Assembly: GCF_000317895.1 (NCBI RefSeq)
Contig: NC_019567.1
Coordinates: 1,178,001-1,242,000, forward strand
Length of the DNA stretch: 64,000 nt
Direction: 5' to 3'
Origin: Bdellovibrio bacteriovorus str. Tiberius
GTDB taxonomy: Bacteria; Bdellovibrionota; Bdellovibrionia; Bdellovibrionales; Bdellovibrionaceae
The notes under the pieces are model-generated. The model made no database searches. It had not been told where the DNA came from and saw only the letters and a list, made by a program, of their open reading frames with translations. Every line of letters begins with the position of its first letter. Position 1 is the stretch's first letter. Below, piece after piece: positions 53,255 through 62,367 of this stretch. The position numbers and the translations under genes are program-made.

Positions 53255-54748
53255 ATGAATCTCAGTTGGTTTAAAGGATTAAGTGGAAAGCTCTTTGCTC
53301 TGTTGGTGGTGCCATTGCTGGCTTTGACTGTCAGTATCGCCGGTTCGAATTACTATATATCAGAGCTGGCAAGTCGCCTTTCCAAGGCGACCACGGTGCG
53401 CACACCGCTGGTGCACTATTCAGGTCAGATGGATGCGGCAACCAATGATATTTCGCGCTTTGTATGGATGGCCCTGGGGTCTGAAGATGCCACTGAACAG
53501 CAGCGCGCGATAGAGCGCTTAAATCGCGCCCAGCACAACTTCGAGCAGGCCTTGCAAAAGTATCTGCAGCTGCCCCAGTCGGCGGAACATGCCAAAGAAT
53601 TTGAACAGGTGAAAAACCGCTGGCCCGTGCTGAAGGAAAATATCAGCTGGATCACCACGGCTTTGCAAAATCAAACTCCAGAACCCGAGATCAAAGCTTA
53701 TGTGCGCAAGGATCTGAAAGAATCTTTGGAGCTGATCGATGGCGTGAATCAGGCCATTACCGAAGAGCGTATGGTGAAGATGGAAAAAGAAACTCAGCAG
53801 GAACAAATCGAAGTCAGCCGGGTTGAAGCCCTGGTGTCCATAGTGGGTCTGCTGGTGGGTGTGTCAGTTCTGGCTTTGGGAGCAATACAGATCCGCCGGG
53901 TGGTGCGCCTGATGGATCAGTCCGTGCAAGCTTTGCATCTGTCGTCGAAAGATGTTTCGGCAGGTTCTGAACAACTGGCCGCGGCGTCTTTACAGGTGGC
54001 TGGCAGTTCCACCGAATCAGCCAGTGCGATTGAAGAAACCGTGGCGACGATGGAAGAACTGACCTCTATGGTGAAGGTCGGTGCAGACAATGGTCGTCAG
54101 GCGGCAACCCTGGCGCAGGAATCCCGTCAGTATGCCGTGGTCGGTGAAAAAGAAATTGGTGCCTTGATCGAATCGATGAAAGAGGTTTCAGAAAAAGCCC
54201 GCAAGATGGCGGAAGCGGTGGCGGTGATTGATGATCTGTCCTTCCAGACAAATCTGCTGGCATTGAATGCTGCGGTGGAAGCCGCCCGCGCAGGTGAACA
54301 GGGAAAAGGTTTTGCCGTGGTTGCCGAAGCCGTTCGCAGCCTGGCGCAAAGATCGGCGTCTTCTGCCAAGGACATTCACGCCATGATCAAAGAGTCGCAG
54401 ATCACGATTGATAAGGGTGTCAGCATTGCTGATCGTGGGGGCGAGGCCTTGCGCAACATCGTGAACTCGATTCAGAAAGTGACGGACTTGAATGCGGAAG
54501 TGGCGGTGGCCACCCAGGAGCAGTCCCACGGGATTTCGCAGATGAGTGTGGCGATGAATCAGATGGATTCCTCCACCCAGCAGAATGCCGCTGCCAGTGA
54601 GGAGGTGTCTGCGTCGGCTCAAGCCATGCAGAATCAGGCTTTGCAGCTGGAGGCCATCGCGGCGAAATTGTATGCGCTTGTGCACGGAAAAGAAAAAGGG
54701 AGTCTCGCCGAGACTCCCTTGAAACATCTTGTTCTTGGAAAAGTTTAA
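53255..54748 (+). CDS. Methyl-accepting chemotaxis protein
   Basis: 497 residues. N-terminal membrane helix (LFALLVVPLLALTVSIAGSNYY), a periplasmic four-helix-bundle sensor to about residue 185, a second membrane helix (LVSIVGLLVGVSVLALGAIQI) and a signalling domain. The highly conserved hairpin tip reads FQTNLLALNAAVEAARAGEQGKGFAVVAEAVRSLAQRS. No clear HAMP domain and no C-terminal NWETF-type pentapeptide. Talks to CheA/CheW at the membrane. GGAGG precedes ATG 53255. Its last codons overlap the terminator and stop codon of the convergent A-type carrier gene. Confidence 0.93.
   Translation: MNLSWFKGLSGKLFALLVVPLLALTVSIAGSNYYISELASRLSKATTVRTPLVHYSGQMDAATNDISRFVWMALGSEDATEQQRAIERLNRAQHNFEQALQKYLQLPQSAEHAKEFEQVKNRWPVLKENISWITTALQNQTPEPEIKAYVRKDLKESLELIDGVNQAITEERMVKMEKETQQEQIEVSRVEALVSIVGLLVGVSVLALGAIQIRRVVRLMDQSVQALHLSSKDVSAGSEQLAAASLQVAGSSTESASAIEETVATMEELTSMVKVGADNGRQAATLAQESRQYAVVGEKEIGALIESMKEVSEKARKMAEAVAVIDDLSFQTNLLALNAAVEAARAGEQGKGFAVVAEAVRSLAQRSASSAKDIHAMIKESQITIDKGVSIADRGGEALRNIVNSIQKVTDLNAEVAVATQEQSHGISQMSVAMNQMDSSTQQNAAASEEVSASAQAMQNQALQLEAIAAKLYALVHGKEKGSLAETPLKHLVLGKV
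54686..54720 (-). terminator. Terminator of the A-type carrier gene, inside the chemoreceptor gene
   Basis: AAGGGAGTCTC-GCC-GAGACTCCCTT (54696-54720), a perfect 11-bp stem. On the minus strand it is followed by TTTTTCTTTT; on the plus strand no T-run follows. It lies entirely within the 3' coding end of the convergent chemoreceptor gene. Confidence 0.88.
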
Positions 54749-55071
54749 ACGTTGAAGCTGGATCCGCAGCCGCAGTGTTTGTTGGCGTTCGGGTTGTTGA
54801 ACACAAACCCTTTGCCGTTCAAGCCGCCGGAATATTCCAGCGTCATGCCCAATAGATAAAGCATGCTTTGAGAATCCACCGCCACTTTCTGGCCTTGGGA
54901 TTCAAAGAACTTGTCTCCGTCGCGAGTCACGGTATCGAAATCCATTTTGTAAGACAGGCCTGAACAGCCGCCTTTTTTCACCTCGACACGCAGAAAAGCC
55001 GCATCGTCTTTTCCTTCATCTTTTTTAAGGGAAGCCAGTTTAGTTGCTGCTTCAGGTGAAATAATGATCAT
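54745..55071 (-). CDS. erpA: A-type Fe-S carrier (IscA/ErpA family)
   Basis: 108 residues. Receives and transfers Fe-S clusters. The three conserved cysteines are present: GGCSGLSYKM and HCGCGSSF near the C-terminus. The start is ATG 55071, with AAGGAG six bases upstream; the six extra codons of the longer frame are not supported. Located 104 bases downstream of the cysteine desulfurase on the same strand, so probably co-transcribed. Overlaps the end of the chemoreceptor gene by 4 bases, tail to tail. ErpA or IscA cannot be separated from sequence alone. Confidence 0.92.
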   Translation of the reverse strand: MIIISPEAATKLASLKKDEGKDDAAFLRVEVKKGGCSGLSYKMDFDTVTRDGDKFFESQGQKVAVDSQSMLYLLGMTLEYSGGLNGKGFVFNNPNANKHCGCGSSFNV

Positions 55072-55175
55072 AGAAAGCTCCTTTAACATCGAAGCCAGTA
55101 TAACACAGCTGTCAAGGGCTGTGGAGCCCCGGATAGACCCTCCGGGGAGATTGTTTAACTATTGGTATTTATTAA

Positions 55176-56369
55176 CTATTTTTGCATAGCCTGCTTAAGG
55201 ATCTGAGCCGCACGGCTTAATTCGTCCTGAGTTGTCCAACGGCCCAGGCTTAGGCGCAAAGAGCACTGAACCTCATCGGTGCTCAGTCCCAGGCCCTTCA
55301 GAACGTGGCTGACCACCATGGCGCCAGTACCACAGGCCGAGCCGGTACTGACACCCAGTTTCTGCAAACGAGGCAGGATTTGTTCGGTTTTGGTTTCAGG
55401 CAGAGTGATATTCAAATTCGCCGGAGATCTGTCCGTCGGGTGACCGTTCAGTTTCACGCCCGGGATGTTTTGCTGAAGTTCAGACCACAGGAAATCACGC
55501 AGGTCTTTCATGTGCTGCACTTCTGCGGCAAAATTCTGCTGGCAAAGTTCGCAAGCCGTGCCGAAGCCAACAACCGCCGGAACATTCACAGTTCCAGAGC
55601 GAAGGCCGCGTTCCTGACCGCCACCGTAGATAAGTGGATTCAACTGAACCTTCGGATCTTTCCCGCGGATGTAAAGAGCGCCCACACCCTTCGGGCCATA
55701 GATTTTGTGACCCGAGAAAGACATCAGATCGATGCCCATTTCGGTCACATTCACCGGGATTTTGCCGACCGCCTGAGTGGCGTCGGTGTGCAGATAAATT
55801 TTGTTTTCTTTGCAAACGGCGGCGATTTCCGGAATCGGATTGATGGATCCGATTTCGTTGTTCACCCAGATAAAGCTCATCAGTTTGGTGTGTGGCTTGA
55901 TCGCGGCTTTCACGGCTTCAAGTTCAACCACGCCGAATTTATTCACCGGCAGGAAGTCTACTTCCACGCCCATTTTCTGAGCGGCGGCCATGCCCTTCAT
56001 GATCGAGCTGTGTTCGACATTGCTGGTGATAAAATGAATCGGGCCTTCGGGATTTTCTTCACGCAGTTTGGAAATCAGGCCGAAGATCACCCAGTTGTTG
56101 GATTCGGTGGCGCCTCCGGTAAAGGTGACTTCCATGCCCTTGCAGCCGATAAAGTTAGCCACTTGGGTGCGGGCTTTGGAAATAGCATTTTCCGCGATCC
56201 AGCCCCAGTGATGACCGGCGCTGGCAGGATTGCCATAGAGTTCTTTGAAGTAGGGTTCCATCGTGGAGTAAACACGCGGGTCCACCGGAGTGGTGGCGTT
56301 GTAATCAAGATAGATGCCGTTGTCCTGCTGCAAAGTCTTTCTCATAGGGCGTTCGGTGCTCATTTCCAT
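55176..56369 (-). CDS. iscS: Cysteine desulfurase (IscS/NifS family)
   Basis: 397 residues. PLP enzyme that releases sulfur from cysteine for Fe-S cluster and thio-cofactor synthesis. Visible: IYLDYNATTPVDPRV at the N-terminus, TGGATESNNWVIFG, the PLP lysine in MSFSGHKIYGPKGVGALYI, and the persulfide cysteine in STGSACGTGAMVVSHVL. The short STGSAC-GTG loop is nearer NifS-type than the E. coli IscS loop. Start uncertain among ATG 56369, 56363 and 56345, none with a strong ribosome site. Same strand as the A-type carrier. No scaffold IscU is adjacent. Confidence 0.95.
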   Translation of the reverse strand: MEMSTERPMRKTLQQDNGIYLDYNATTPVDPRVYSTMEPYFKELYGNPASAGHHWGWIAENAISKARTQVANFIGCKGMEVTFTGGATESNNWVIFGLISKLREENPEGPIHFITSNVEHSSIMKGMAAAQKMGVEVDFLPVNKFGVVELEAVKAAIKPHTKLMSFIWVNNEIGSINPIPEIAAVCKENKIYLHTDATQAVGKIPVNVTEMGIDLMSFSGHKIYGPKGVGALYIRGKDPKVQLNPLIYGGGQERGLRSGTVNVPAVVGFGTACELCQQNFAAEVQHMKDLRDFLWSELQQNIPGVKLNGHPTDRSPANLNITLPETKTEQILPRLQKLGVSTGSACGTGAMVVSHVLKGLGLSTDEVQCSLRLSLGRWTTQDELSRAAQILKQAMQK

Positions 56370-56431
56370 AGTGCCTATGAGCTAATCCCTGTGCAGGCTT
56401 GGGGTCAACGAAAAACGCCGGAACGACGTCG

Positions 56432-58000
56432 TTAGGCAACGACTTTGTCTTTTTGTTTTGTCTCAAAATCCTGGATTTTGTCGTTCAGGAAGTTTTGGGC
56501 GCGGTATTTATCCAGATCCTGGATTTCGGCCTTCAAAATATGCAGGTTGGACACGCCTTGATTCTGCAGGCGCTGCTTTTGCACATTAAAGAATTTGGAT
56601 CCCCGGGGAGTGTAAAGGACGTATTTATTGTTCTTGGGAAGGTAAATATAAACGTTGAATTCCACGGCCACGTCACCAGCCAGCTCGTTCAAATGGATGC
56701 TGGCCATTTCTTCGTCGGCGGATTCTCCAAAAGTGGTTTTTACATCGTGGCGAGGGAAGAAGGCCATGGCGACCTCGTTGCCGTCGTGCACGGATTTACG
56801 CAGGAATTCGGCTTGCTCCAGGGCCCAGTCCTCGAACGGCACCTCTTTGATTTTCAGCTGCATGGATTCGCTGTCTTCAATGTTTTCACCAGCGTCCTTA
56901 AGGAATCGGAACAGACGTTCGCGCACCTTCCCCAGGAAAATATCATCCAGCTTGCGGTCTTTCCCCATGGCCGTGATCAAATAACCGGAAAAACGGGTGG
57001 ACTCGATCACGATGCAGGAAATGTTGGTGGAATCTTCGATGGCCTCGGATTCTGCAAAGTTGGTTTGAATGCAGGATTTTTCCAAAGCGTCTTTGGTTCC
57101 GCGCAGGATGATTGAATCCTGTTTCGATGCCAGGGGATTGTTTTCAATTTGCTCTGGCGTCGGACGGTCTTTGCGGCGCACTTTGCTGGGCATCGGTGCC
57201 CAGCCTGAACCGGCTTTGTTGCCTGCATTCTGGCGCATCAGCATCGCATTAAGAGTTTCATCACTTTCATCTGCGCCATTTCCCATGCTGCTGCCTGCAC
57301 CGGGACCTTGTTGTGCCCAGTTGGGACCAAGGCCGTTGTTCTGAGCTGAGGGCTGCATCAGCCCCAGATTCAGTTCTGAATTTGTGCCCGGCATATAGCC
57401 GATATTGGATTGCAGGGGATTGCCGGTGGCAGTGGCGTTGTTACCCGCAGCACCCATTCCGGCAAACTGATTGCCTCCGTCATCACCGGCAAGCAGCTGT
57501 TGCAGAATGCTTTGGGCGCTTTGTGCTCCCGAGGATCCGCCTTCGCCTTTGATGGCGATCACACTGCCGTCTTCGGCAGTGCCGGTGCCATTGCGCTGAA
57601 ACGGATTGGTGACGCCTTTGGATTGCTGGTCTTTATAGAATTTGTTAACGGTTCTTTCCACTGCGGGACCGGTCACCGGGGGATACAAAAGGTATTCGCT
57701 GTTACTGGTGTTCAGCAGATTGAAGCTGGCGGCCGAGTTTTCTTCGGCGAAAACAATCACGCAGCAGGGAAAAGCCTGCGCCAGAATTTTCGGCAGATTT
57801 CGCACTTTGCGATTGGGATGATCAATGCTGACCATCACGAACTGAGGCTGCTCCTGAACCAGAAAAATCAGAGCTTCTTTTAGGTTCGTCGTTGACTTGA
57901 TGGTCCAGTCGCGGTTCTTCAAAAAACCTTCGACGGTTCCCAGGCCTCCGGGCTTGGATTTGATAATGAGGAGCTTTTTTTTGATCGAGTCTTGATCCAT
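56432..58000 (-). CDS. Degenerate receiver-domain protein with Asn/Gly-rich linker
   Basis: 522 residues. Residues 1-125 have the response-regulator receiver pattern, with Asp60 at the end of strand 3 (VMVSIDHPN), but the acidic pair of strand 1 is missing (LLIIKSKPGG) and the conserved lysine is replaced (YLLYPPV, Tyr106). It is probably not phosphorylated in the normal way. A roughly 180-residue Gly/Asn/Gln-rich linker follows. The C-terminal half (ISCIVIESTRFSGYLITAMG; FNVYIYLPKNNKYVLYTPRGSKF) ends in a segment resembling the small module often found in front of HD-GYP or GGDEF domains. ATG 58000 has AAGGA eight bases upstream. Function unknown. Confidence 0.65.
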   Translation of the reverse strand: MDQDSIKKKLLIIKSKPGGLGTVEGFLKNRDWTIKSTTNLKEALIFLVQEQPQFVMVSIDHPNRKVRNLPKILAQAFPCCVIVFAEENSAASFNLLNTSNSEYLLYPPVTGPAVERTVNKFYKDQQSKGVTNPFQRNGTGTAEDGSVIAIKGEGGSSGAQSAQSILQQLLAGDDGGNQFAGMGAAGNNATATGNPLQSNIGYMPGTNSELNLGLMQPSAQNNGLGPNWAQQGPGAGSSMGNGADESDETLNAMLMRQNAGNKAGSGWAPMPSKVRRKDRPTPEQIENNPLASKQDSIILRGTKDALEKSCIQTNFAESEAIEDSTNISCIVIESTRFSGYLITAMGKDRKLDDIFLGKVRERLFRFLKDAGENIEDSESMQLKIKEVPFEDWALEQAEFLRKSVHDGNEVAMAFFPRHDVKTTFGESADEEMASIHLNELAGDVAVEFNVYIYLPKNNKYVLYTPRGSKFFNVQKQRLQNQGVSNLHILKAEIQDLDKYRAQNFLNDKIQDFETKQKDKVVA

Positions 58001-58162
58001 TCCCCACGTCCTTTGAAACGTTCTCATATTTCTCTTAACGGATTGTTGTCGTAAACAAACAAGTGGCAGAGATTAAACCCGGGATAGATTACCGAGGCTT
58101 AACAGAACACCGGCCCTTGGACCATGGTCGTATCGCACATCCGTACTGTCGAAATCGTGGGC

Positions 58163-58197
58163 TTGGCTCAAGAGAAAAGAATCTCTAGACTGAATGT
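58163..58197 (+). promoter_or_regulatory. nrdJ promoter, predicted leaderless transcript
   Basis: TTGGCT (58163-58168), a 17-base spacer and TAGACT (58186-58191), then six bases to ATG 58198. No ribosome site exists upstream of the ATG. A 10-bp palindrome GACCATGGTC lies at 58120-58129 and could be an operator. No cobalamin riboswitch is seen. Confidence 0.55.
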
Positions 58198-60492
58198 ATG
58201 AAAAAACAAACTCTGCACAGTCCGTCGTACTTTGTTTCTGGAGGTAAAAATCCAGAGAGTCTTTTCACTTGGAAAAGAGTGAACAGTGAAATCCGCAACC
58301 GCAAGGGTGAAGTGTTTTTCGAAATGAAAAATGTCGAAGCTCCGGAAGGCTGGTCTCAGTTGGCAATTGATATTGCCGCCAGCAAGTATTTCCGCAAAGT
58401 CGGTGTGCCGGTGACAGGGCACGAAACTTCGGTGCGCCAGATGGTGGATCGGGTGGTGAAGGCGATCGCCGCCTCGGCCATTCGCCAGGGCGGATACTTT
58501 GCCACTCGCAAAGAGGCCGACATCTTTGCCAAAGAATTGAAATTCATTCTGCTGTCCCAGCGCGGGGCCTTCAGCAGCCCGGTGTGGTTCAATGCCGGTT
58601 TGTGGGAAGCATACAAGTCACAAAGTCCCAGTGAACATTTCGCATGGGATGAAAAAAAGAAATCCATTCAAGCCACCAAAAACGCCTATGAACGCCCGCA
58701 GTGCTCGGCGTGTTTTATCCAAAGTGTGGATGACAGCATCGAAGGCATTTTTGATCTGGCCAAAACCGAAGCCAAGCTTTTCAAATATGGTTCTGGCACC
58801 GGCAGTAACTTTTCAAAAATTCGCAGCAAGTACGAAGCCACCAGTTCCGGCGGAAAAAGCTCGGGCCTGATTTCTTTCCTGGAAGTTTTGGATAAAGGGG
58901 CGGGTGCAATCAAGTCCGGCGGCACCACCCGACGCGCAGCCAAGATGGTGGTGGTTGACATCGATCACCCCGAAGTTCTGGATTTCATCGACTGGAAGAT
59001 GCGTGAAGAACAAAAGGCGCATCTGTTGATTGCGGCGGGTCTCAGTGCGGATTTCGAGGGCGAAGCGTATCGCACGGTTTCCGGCCAAAACGCCAATAAC
59101 TCAGTTCGTGTCAGCGATGCCTTTATGAAAGCGGTCGAAAAAGAAAGCCCATGGAAGCTGAAAGCGCGCCTCAGTGGAAAAGTGTTGCGCGAAATCCCCG
59201 CCGCCGAAGTGTGGAGTCGTATCACCCGCGCCGCATGGATGTGTGCCGATCCGGGCATTCAGTTTCACGACACGATCAACAAGTGGCACACCTGTCCTGA
59301 AACCGACATCATTCATTCCAGCAATCCGTGCTCTGAATATATGTTCCTGGATGATTCGGCCTGCAATCTGGCTTCAATCAATCTGGTGAAGTTCCTGGGT
59401 GACACCGGTGACTTTGATTTTGAATCTTTCATTCACACGGCGCGAACTCTGTTCGTGGCGCAGGAAATTCTGGTGGATTATTCCAGCTACCCGACGCAAA
59501 AAATTGCGCAGAACTCCCATGACTATCGTCCTCTGGGATTGGGCTTTGCCAATCTGGGAAGCCTTCTGATGCGAAAAGGTGTTGCCTATGACAGCGACGA
59601 AGGCCGGGCATGGGCGGGGGCCTTGACCTCGCTGATGTCAGGGGTGGCGTATCTGACCAGTTCCGAGATGGCACGGGCCAAGGGGCCGTTTGCGGGCTAT
59701 CGCAAAAACAGCAAGTCCATGCTGAAGGTGATGAAGATGCACGAGCGTGCATTGAATCAGGTCGCTTGGAAGATGCTGCCATCAGGGATCGACAAAGCCG
59801 TGAAAAACCTGTGGAAAGGTGTTTTGTTTAACGGGGAAAAGCACGGTTTCAGAAACTCACAAGCCACCGTGATTGCGCCGACGGGAACCATTGGTCTGTT
59901 GATGGATTGTGACACCACCGGGATTGAACCGGATTTTTCCCTGATCAAATTTAAAAAACTTGTGGGTGGGGGCGAGATTCAGATTGTGAATCAGTCCGTC
60001 GATGCCGCTTTAGAGGCATTGCAATACACCGAGGAAGAACGCCAGGGGATCTTGAAGTACGTTGAAGAAAACAACTCGGTCGTCGGGGCTCCGCAAATGC
60101 ATCCGGAAGACCTGCCGGTCTTTGACACCGCCACCGCGATGCCGGGTCAGCGGGTGCTGTCCCCGGAAAGCCATGTGAAGATGATGGCGGCCGTGCAGCC
60201 GTTTATCAGTGGGGCCATTTCCAAGACGGTGAATATGCCAAGCACCGCCACCGAAGAAGACATCAGCCGCATTTACTTCCTGGCCTGGGAGCTGGGGGTT
60301 AAAGCGGTGGCCGTGTACCGGGATGGCAGCAAGCAAAGTCAGCCTCTGAATCTGAAGGAAAAGCCCAAAGCCGTGGAAGAGGTCAGTGTTCCGAATTTCA
60401 CCATGAAATGCCCGGAATGCGGGAGTGACACAGTGCTTACGAGTGGCTGCTATCGCTGTCCAAACTGCGGCACCACAGTCGGCTGCTCCTAA
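58198..60492 (+). CDS. nrdJ: B12-dependent (class II) ribonucleotide reductase
   Basis: 764 residues. Makes deoxynucleotides with adenosylcobalamin, independent of oxygen. Visible: [41 protein letters not shown] at the front of the barrel, [21 protein letters not shown] (conserved N-P-C-x-E), [22 protein letters not shown], and a C-terminal zinc-ribbon-like tail with redox cysteines ([16 protein letters not shown]). No small radical-generating subunit is present, as expected for class II. For a predator that must replicate DNA in variable oxygen inside prey, this is a fitting enzyme; inference. Apparently leaderless mRNA. Confidence 0.94.
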   Translation: MKKQTLHSPSYFVSGGKNPESLFTWKRVNSEIRNRKGEVFFEMKNVEAPEGWSQLAIDIAASKYFRKVGVPVTGHETSVRQMVDRVVKAIAASAIRQGGYFATRKEADIFAKELKFILLSQRGAFSSPVWFNAGLWEAYKSQSPSEHFAWDEKKKSIQATKNAYERPQCSACFIQSVDDSIEGIFDLAKTEAKLFKYGSGTGSNFSKIRSKYEATSSGGKSSGLISFLEVLDKGAGAIKSGGTTRRAAKMVVVDIDHPEVLDFIDWKMREEQKAHLLIAAGLSADFEGEAYRTVSGQNANNSVRVSDAFMKAVEKESPWKLKARLSGKVLREIPAAEVWSRITRAAWMCADPGIQFHDTINKWHTCPETDIIHSSNPCSEYMFLDDSACNLASINLVKFLGDTGDFDFESFIHTARTLFVAQEILVDYSSYPTQKIAQNSHDYRPLGLGFANLGSLLMRKGVAYDSDEGRAWAGALTSLMSGVAYLTSSEMARAKGPFAGYRKNSKSMLKVMKMHERALNQVAWKMLPSGIDKAVKNLWKGVLFNGEKHGFRNSQATVIAPTGTIGLLMDCDTTGIEPDFSLIKFKKLVGGGEIQIVNQSVDAALEALQYTEEERQGILKYVEENNSVVGAPQMHPEDLPVFDTATAMPGQRVLSPESHVKMMAAVQPFISGAISKTVNMPSTATEEDISRIYFLAWELGVKAVAVYRDGSKQSQPLNLKEKPKAVEEVSVPNFTMKCPECGSDTVLTSGCYRCPNCGTTVGCS

Positions 60493-60612
60493 GGCGGGTG
60501 AAAGGGTCCGCTTTAGCCATCCAACCTTCTTTTTGGCTTTGTGCGGCGGTGCTGGTCAAAGCGGGGGGCTGGCTTTATTCTCTTTTTTCTCTTTAAACTT
60601 AAGGACTGCTTT

Positions 60613-61809
60613 ATGTCTAAAAAAGATATTTTTGGTGATGACGTTAATGAACAAAAAGACTTCGCAAGTTTCGAAGAACTTTTTGCTCAATCTGAAAAAG
60701 GGATGAAGACCAAACTTTCCGTGGGCGATCAGGTTCATGGCGAGATTCTTTCCATCGGTAAAGAAGAGGCCTTCGTAGCCACGGGCACTCCGACTGACGG
60801 TATGATCCTGACCAAGGATCTTTTGGATGAAAACAAAGAAGTAAAATACAAAGTCGGCGATTACATTGACTGCGTTGTGGTTTCCATCAAAGGTGGCGAA
60901 GTTCGTCTGGCGAAAAAAGGCTCGATGAATGCCTCCACAGATTCTTTGGAAGACGCATTCGACATGGAACTTCCAGTGGAAGGCCGCGTGACTGAAACCT
61001 GCAATGGCGGTTTCCGCGTGAACATCCAGGGTAAAACGGCGTTCTGTCCAATCAGCCAGATCGACAGCCGCTTTGTTCAGGATGCCAATGAATACGTTGG
61101 TAAGAAATTCGATTTCATGATCACTCAGCTGGATCCAAAAGGGCGCAACATTGTTGTATCCCGCCGTAAGGTTCTGGATCTGCAAAAAGCTGAAAACGAA
61201 GGCACGTTCATGCTGAAACATCAGCCGGGCGCTTTGCTTGAAGGTAAAATCGTTCGTCTGGAAAAATTTGGTGCGTTTGTGGAACTGGAATCCGGCATTG
61301 AAGGTCTGATCCACGTTTCTGAACTTTCCTGGTCCCGCGTTCATGACCCGAAAGAGGTTGTGATGGCTGGTCAGCCAGTGACCGTGAAGCTGATCAAAAT
61401 GGAAGAAGTCGATGGACGTCTGAAAATTTCTTTGTCACTGAAGCAAGCTGATGGCGCTGGCAATCCTTGGATGGCGGTTCCGCAGAAATTCCCAGTGGGC
61501 ACTGTGGTGCAGGGGAAAGTGGAAAAGAAAGAAACTTTCGGTTTGTTCGTGACTCTCGCTCCGGGTGTGACGGGTCTTTTGCCTCGCTCCAAGTGGCGTG
61601 ATTCTGTGGATGCCGCTCAGTACGAAAACAAAAAACGCGGCGACGATGTAACCGTTCAGGTGGATCAGATCATGTTCGAAGAAAAGAAGATTTCTTTGGC
61701 ATTGCCTGGTGAAGCTGAAGATCAAACCTGGAAGTCCCATGCGTCCACCAGCTCTGGTTTGGGAGCGATGGCAGAGGCTTTGAAAGGTCTTAACATCAAG
61801 AAGAACTAA
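60613..61809 (+). CDS. rpsA: Ribosomal protein S1-like, four S1 domains
   Basis: 398 residues. Four S1 RNA-binding domains can be seen: VGDQVHGEILSIGKEEAFVATG, VEGRVTETCNGGFRVNIQGKTAFCP, LLEGKIVRLEKFGAFVELESGIEGLIH and VVQGKVEKKETFGLFVTLAPGVTGLLP. E. coli S1 has six, so this is a shorter S1 or an S1-related translation factor; another S1 may exist elsewhere. The start is ATG 60613 with AAGGA seven bases upstream. Single-gene unit with its own terminator. Confidence 0.85.
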   Translation: MSKKDIFGDDVNEQKDFASFEELFAQSEKGMKTKLSVGDQVHGEILSIGKEEAFVATGTPTDGMILTKDLLDENKEVKYKVGDYIDCVVVSIKGGEVRLAKKGSMNASTDSLEDAFDMELPVEGRVTETCNGGFRVNIQGKTAFCPISQIDSRFVQDANEYVGKKFDFMITQLDPKGRNIVVSRRKVLDLQKAENEGTFMLKHQPGALLEGKIVRLEKFGAFVELESGIEGLIHVSELSWSRVHDPKEVVMAGQPVTVKLIKMEEVDGRLKISLSLKQADGAGNPWMAVPQKFPVGTVVQGKVEKKETFGLFVTLAPGVTGLLPRSKWRDSVDAAQYENKKRGDDVTVQVDQIMFEEKKISLALPGEAEDQTWKSHASTSSGLGAMAEALKGLNIKKN

Positions 61810-61841
61810 CGGATCTTCTTCAATAATTTGAAATTGTGGAA

Positions 61842-61880
61842 AGCCCCTTGGAGCAAATACTCCAGGGGGCTTTTGTTTTT
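61842..61880 (+). terminator. Rho-independent terminator after the S1-like gene
   Basis: AGCCCCTTGGAG-CAAATA-CTCCAGGGGGCT, then TTTTGTTTTT. Confidence 0.9.
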
Positions 61881-62001
61881 ACTTAAGGAAGTAAATCAGT
61901 TTTTCATCAATTTTCTGGTTAATCCTAAATAAAAGTGTTCCATGAGCCGATAAGAGATGCAGACTTATGCCCTATCAGAACGTCCATCAGGGTGAGGGAA
62001 T

Positions 62002-62367
62002 ATGAACAGCAACATTGTGTCTTACATTGAGACAAAAATTCTGGAAAATGCCACCGAACGCTGGTTGTTTCAGAACTTCAAATTTGAAGGACTGAAAGCC
62101 CGTCCGCTGGAGCAGCGCAAGTACTTCGATTTCGGAGTGATTGAAGTGTTCCTGAATTCCAATGGCAGTATTGATGTGGCCGGTGATTTCTATCGCAATG
62201 CGATCACACCGAAAGAATACAACTCTGTGCAGGACGCCTGCGCAATGGTGTATGACCATCTTCGCTATGCTGACCAGAACTATCGCCGCCTGGTGCAGGC
62301 TCCGGAAGACTGGACGAAGAAAAGCTTCTTCGGAAAGCTTTTCTCGGGCTTTAAAAAGGCCGGCTAG
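62002..62367 (+). CDS. Small cytoplasmic protein, unknown function
   Basis: 121 residues, no signal peptide or membrane helix. Acidic/aromatic alpha-beta pattern (FDFGVIEVFLNSNGSIDVAGDFYRN) ending in a basic amphipathic helix (KKSFFGKLFSGFKKAG) that could touch membrane or nucleic acid. No family recognised. Ribosome site GAGGGAA lies upstream. Ends exactly one base before the stop of the convergent CinA-like gene. Confidence 0.68.
   Translation: MNSNIVSYIETKILENATERWLFQNFKFEGLKARPLEQRKYFDFGVIEVFLNSNGSIDVAGDFYRNAITPKEYNSVQDACAMVYDHLRYADQNYRRLVQAPEDWTKKSFFGKLFSGFKKAG

Noticed and set aside
58028-58197. Cobalamin riboswitch or NrdR boxes before nrdJ
   Set aside because: No B12-box-like sequence or paired NrdR-type boxes could be recognised. 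The predicted transcript has no leader to hold a riboswitch.
62319-62343. Hairpin GAAAAGC...GCTTTTC as a terminator for cinA
   Set aside because: It lies in the coding end of the small convergent gene, but the T-run is interrupted and the stem is AT-rich, so support is too weak.
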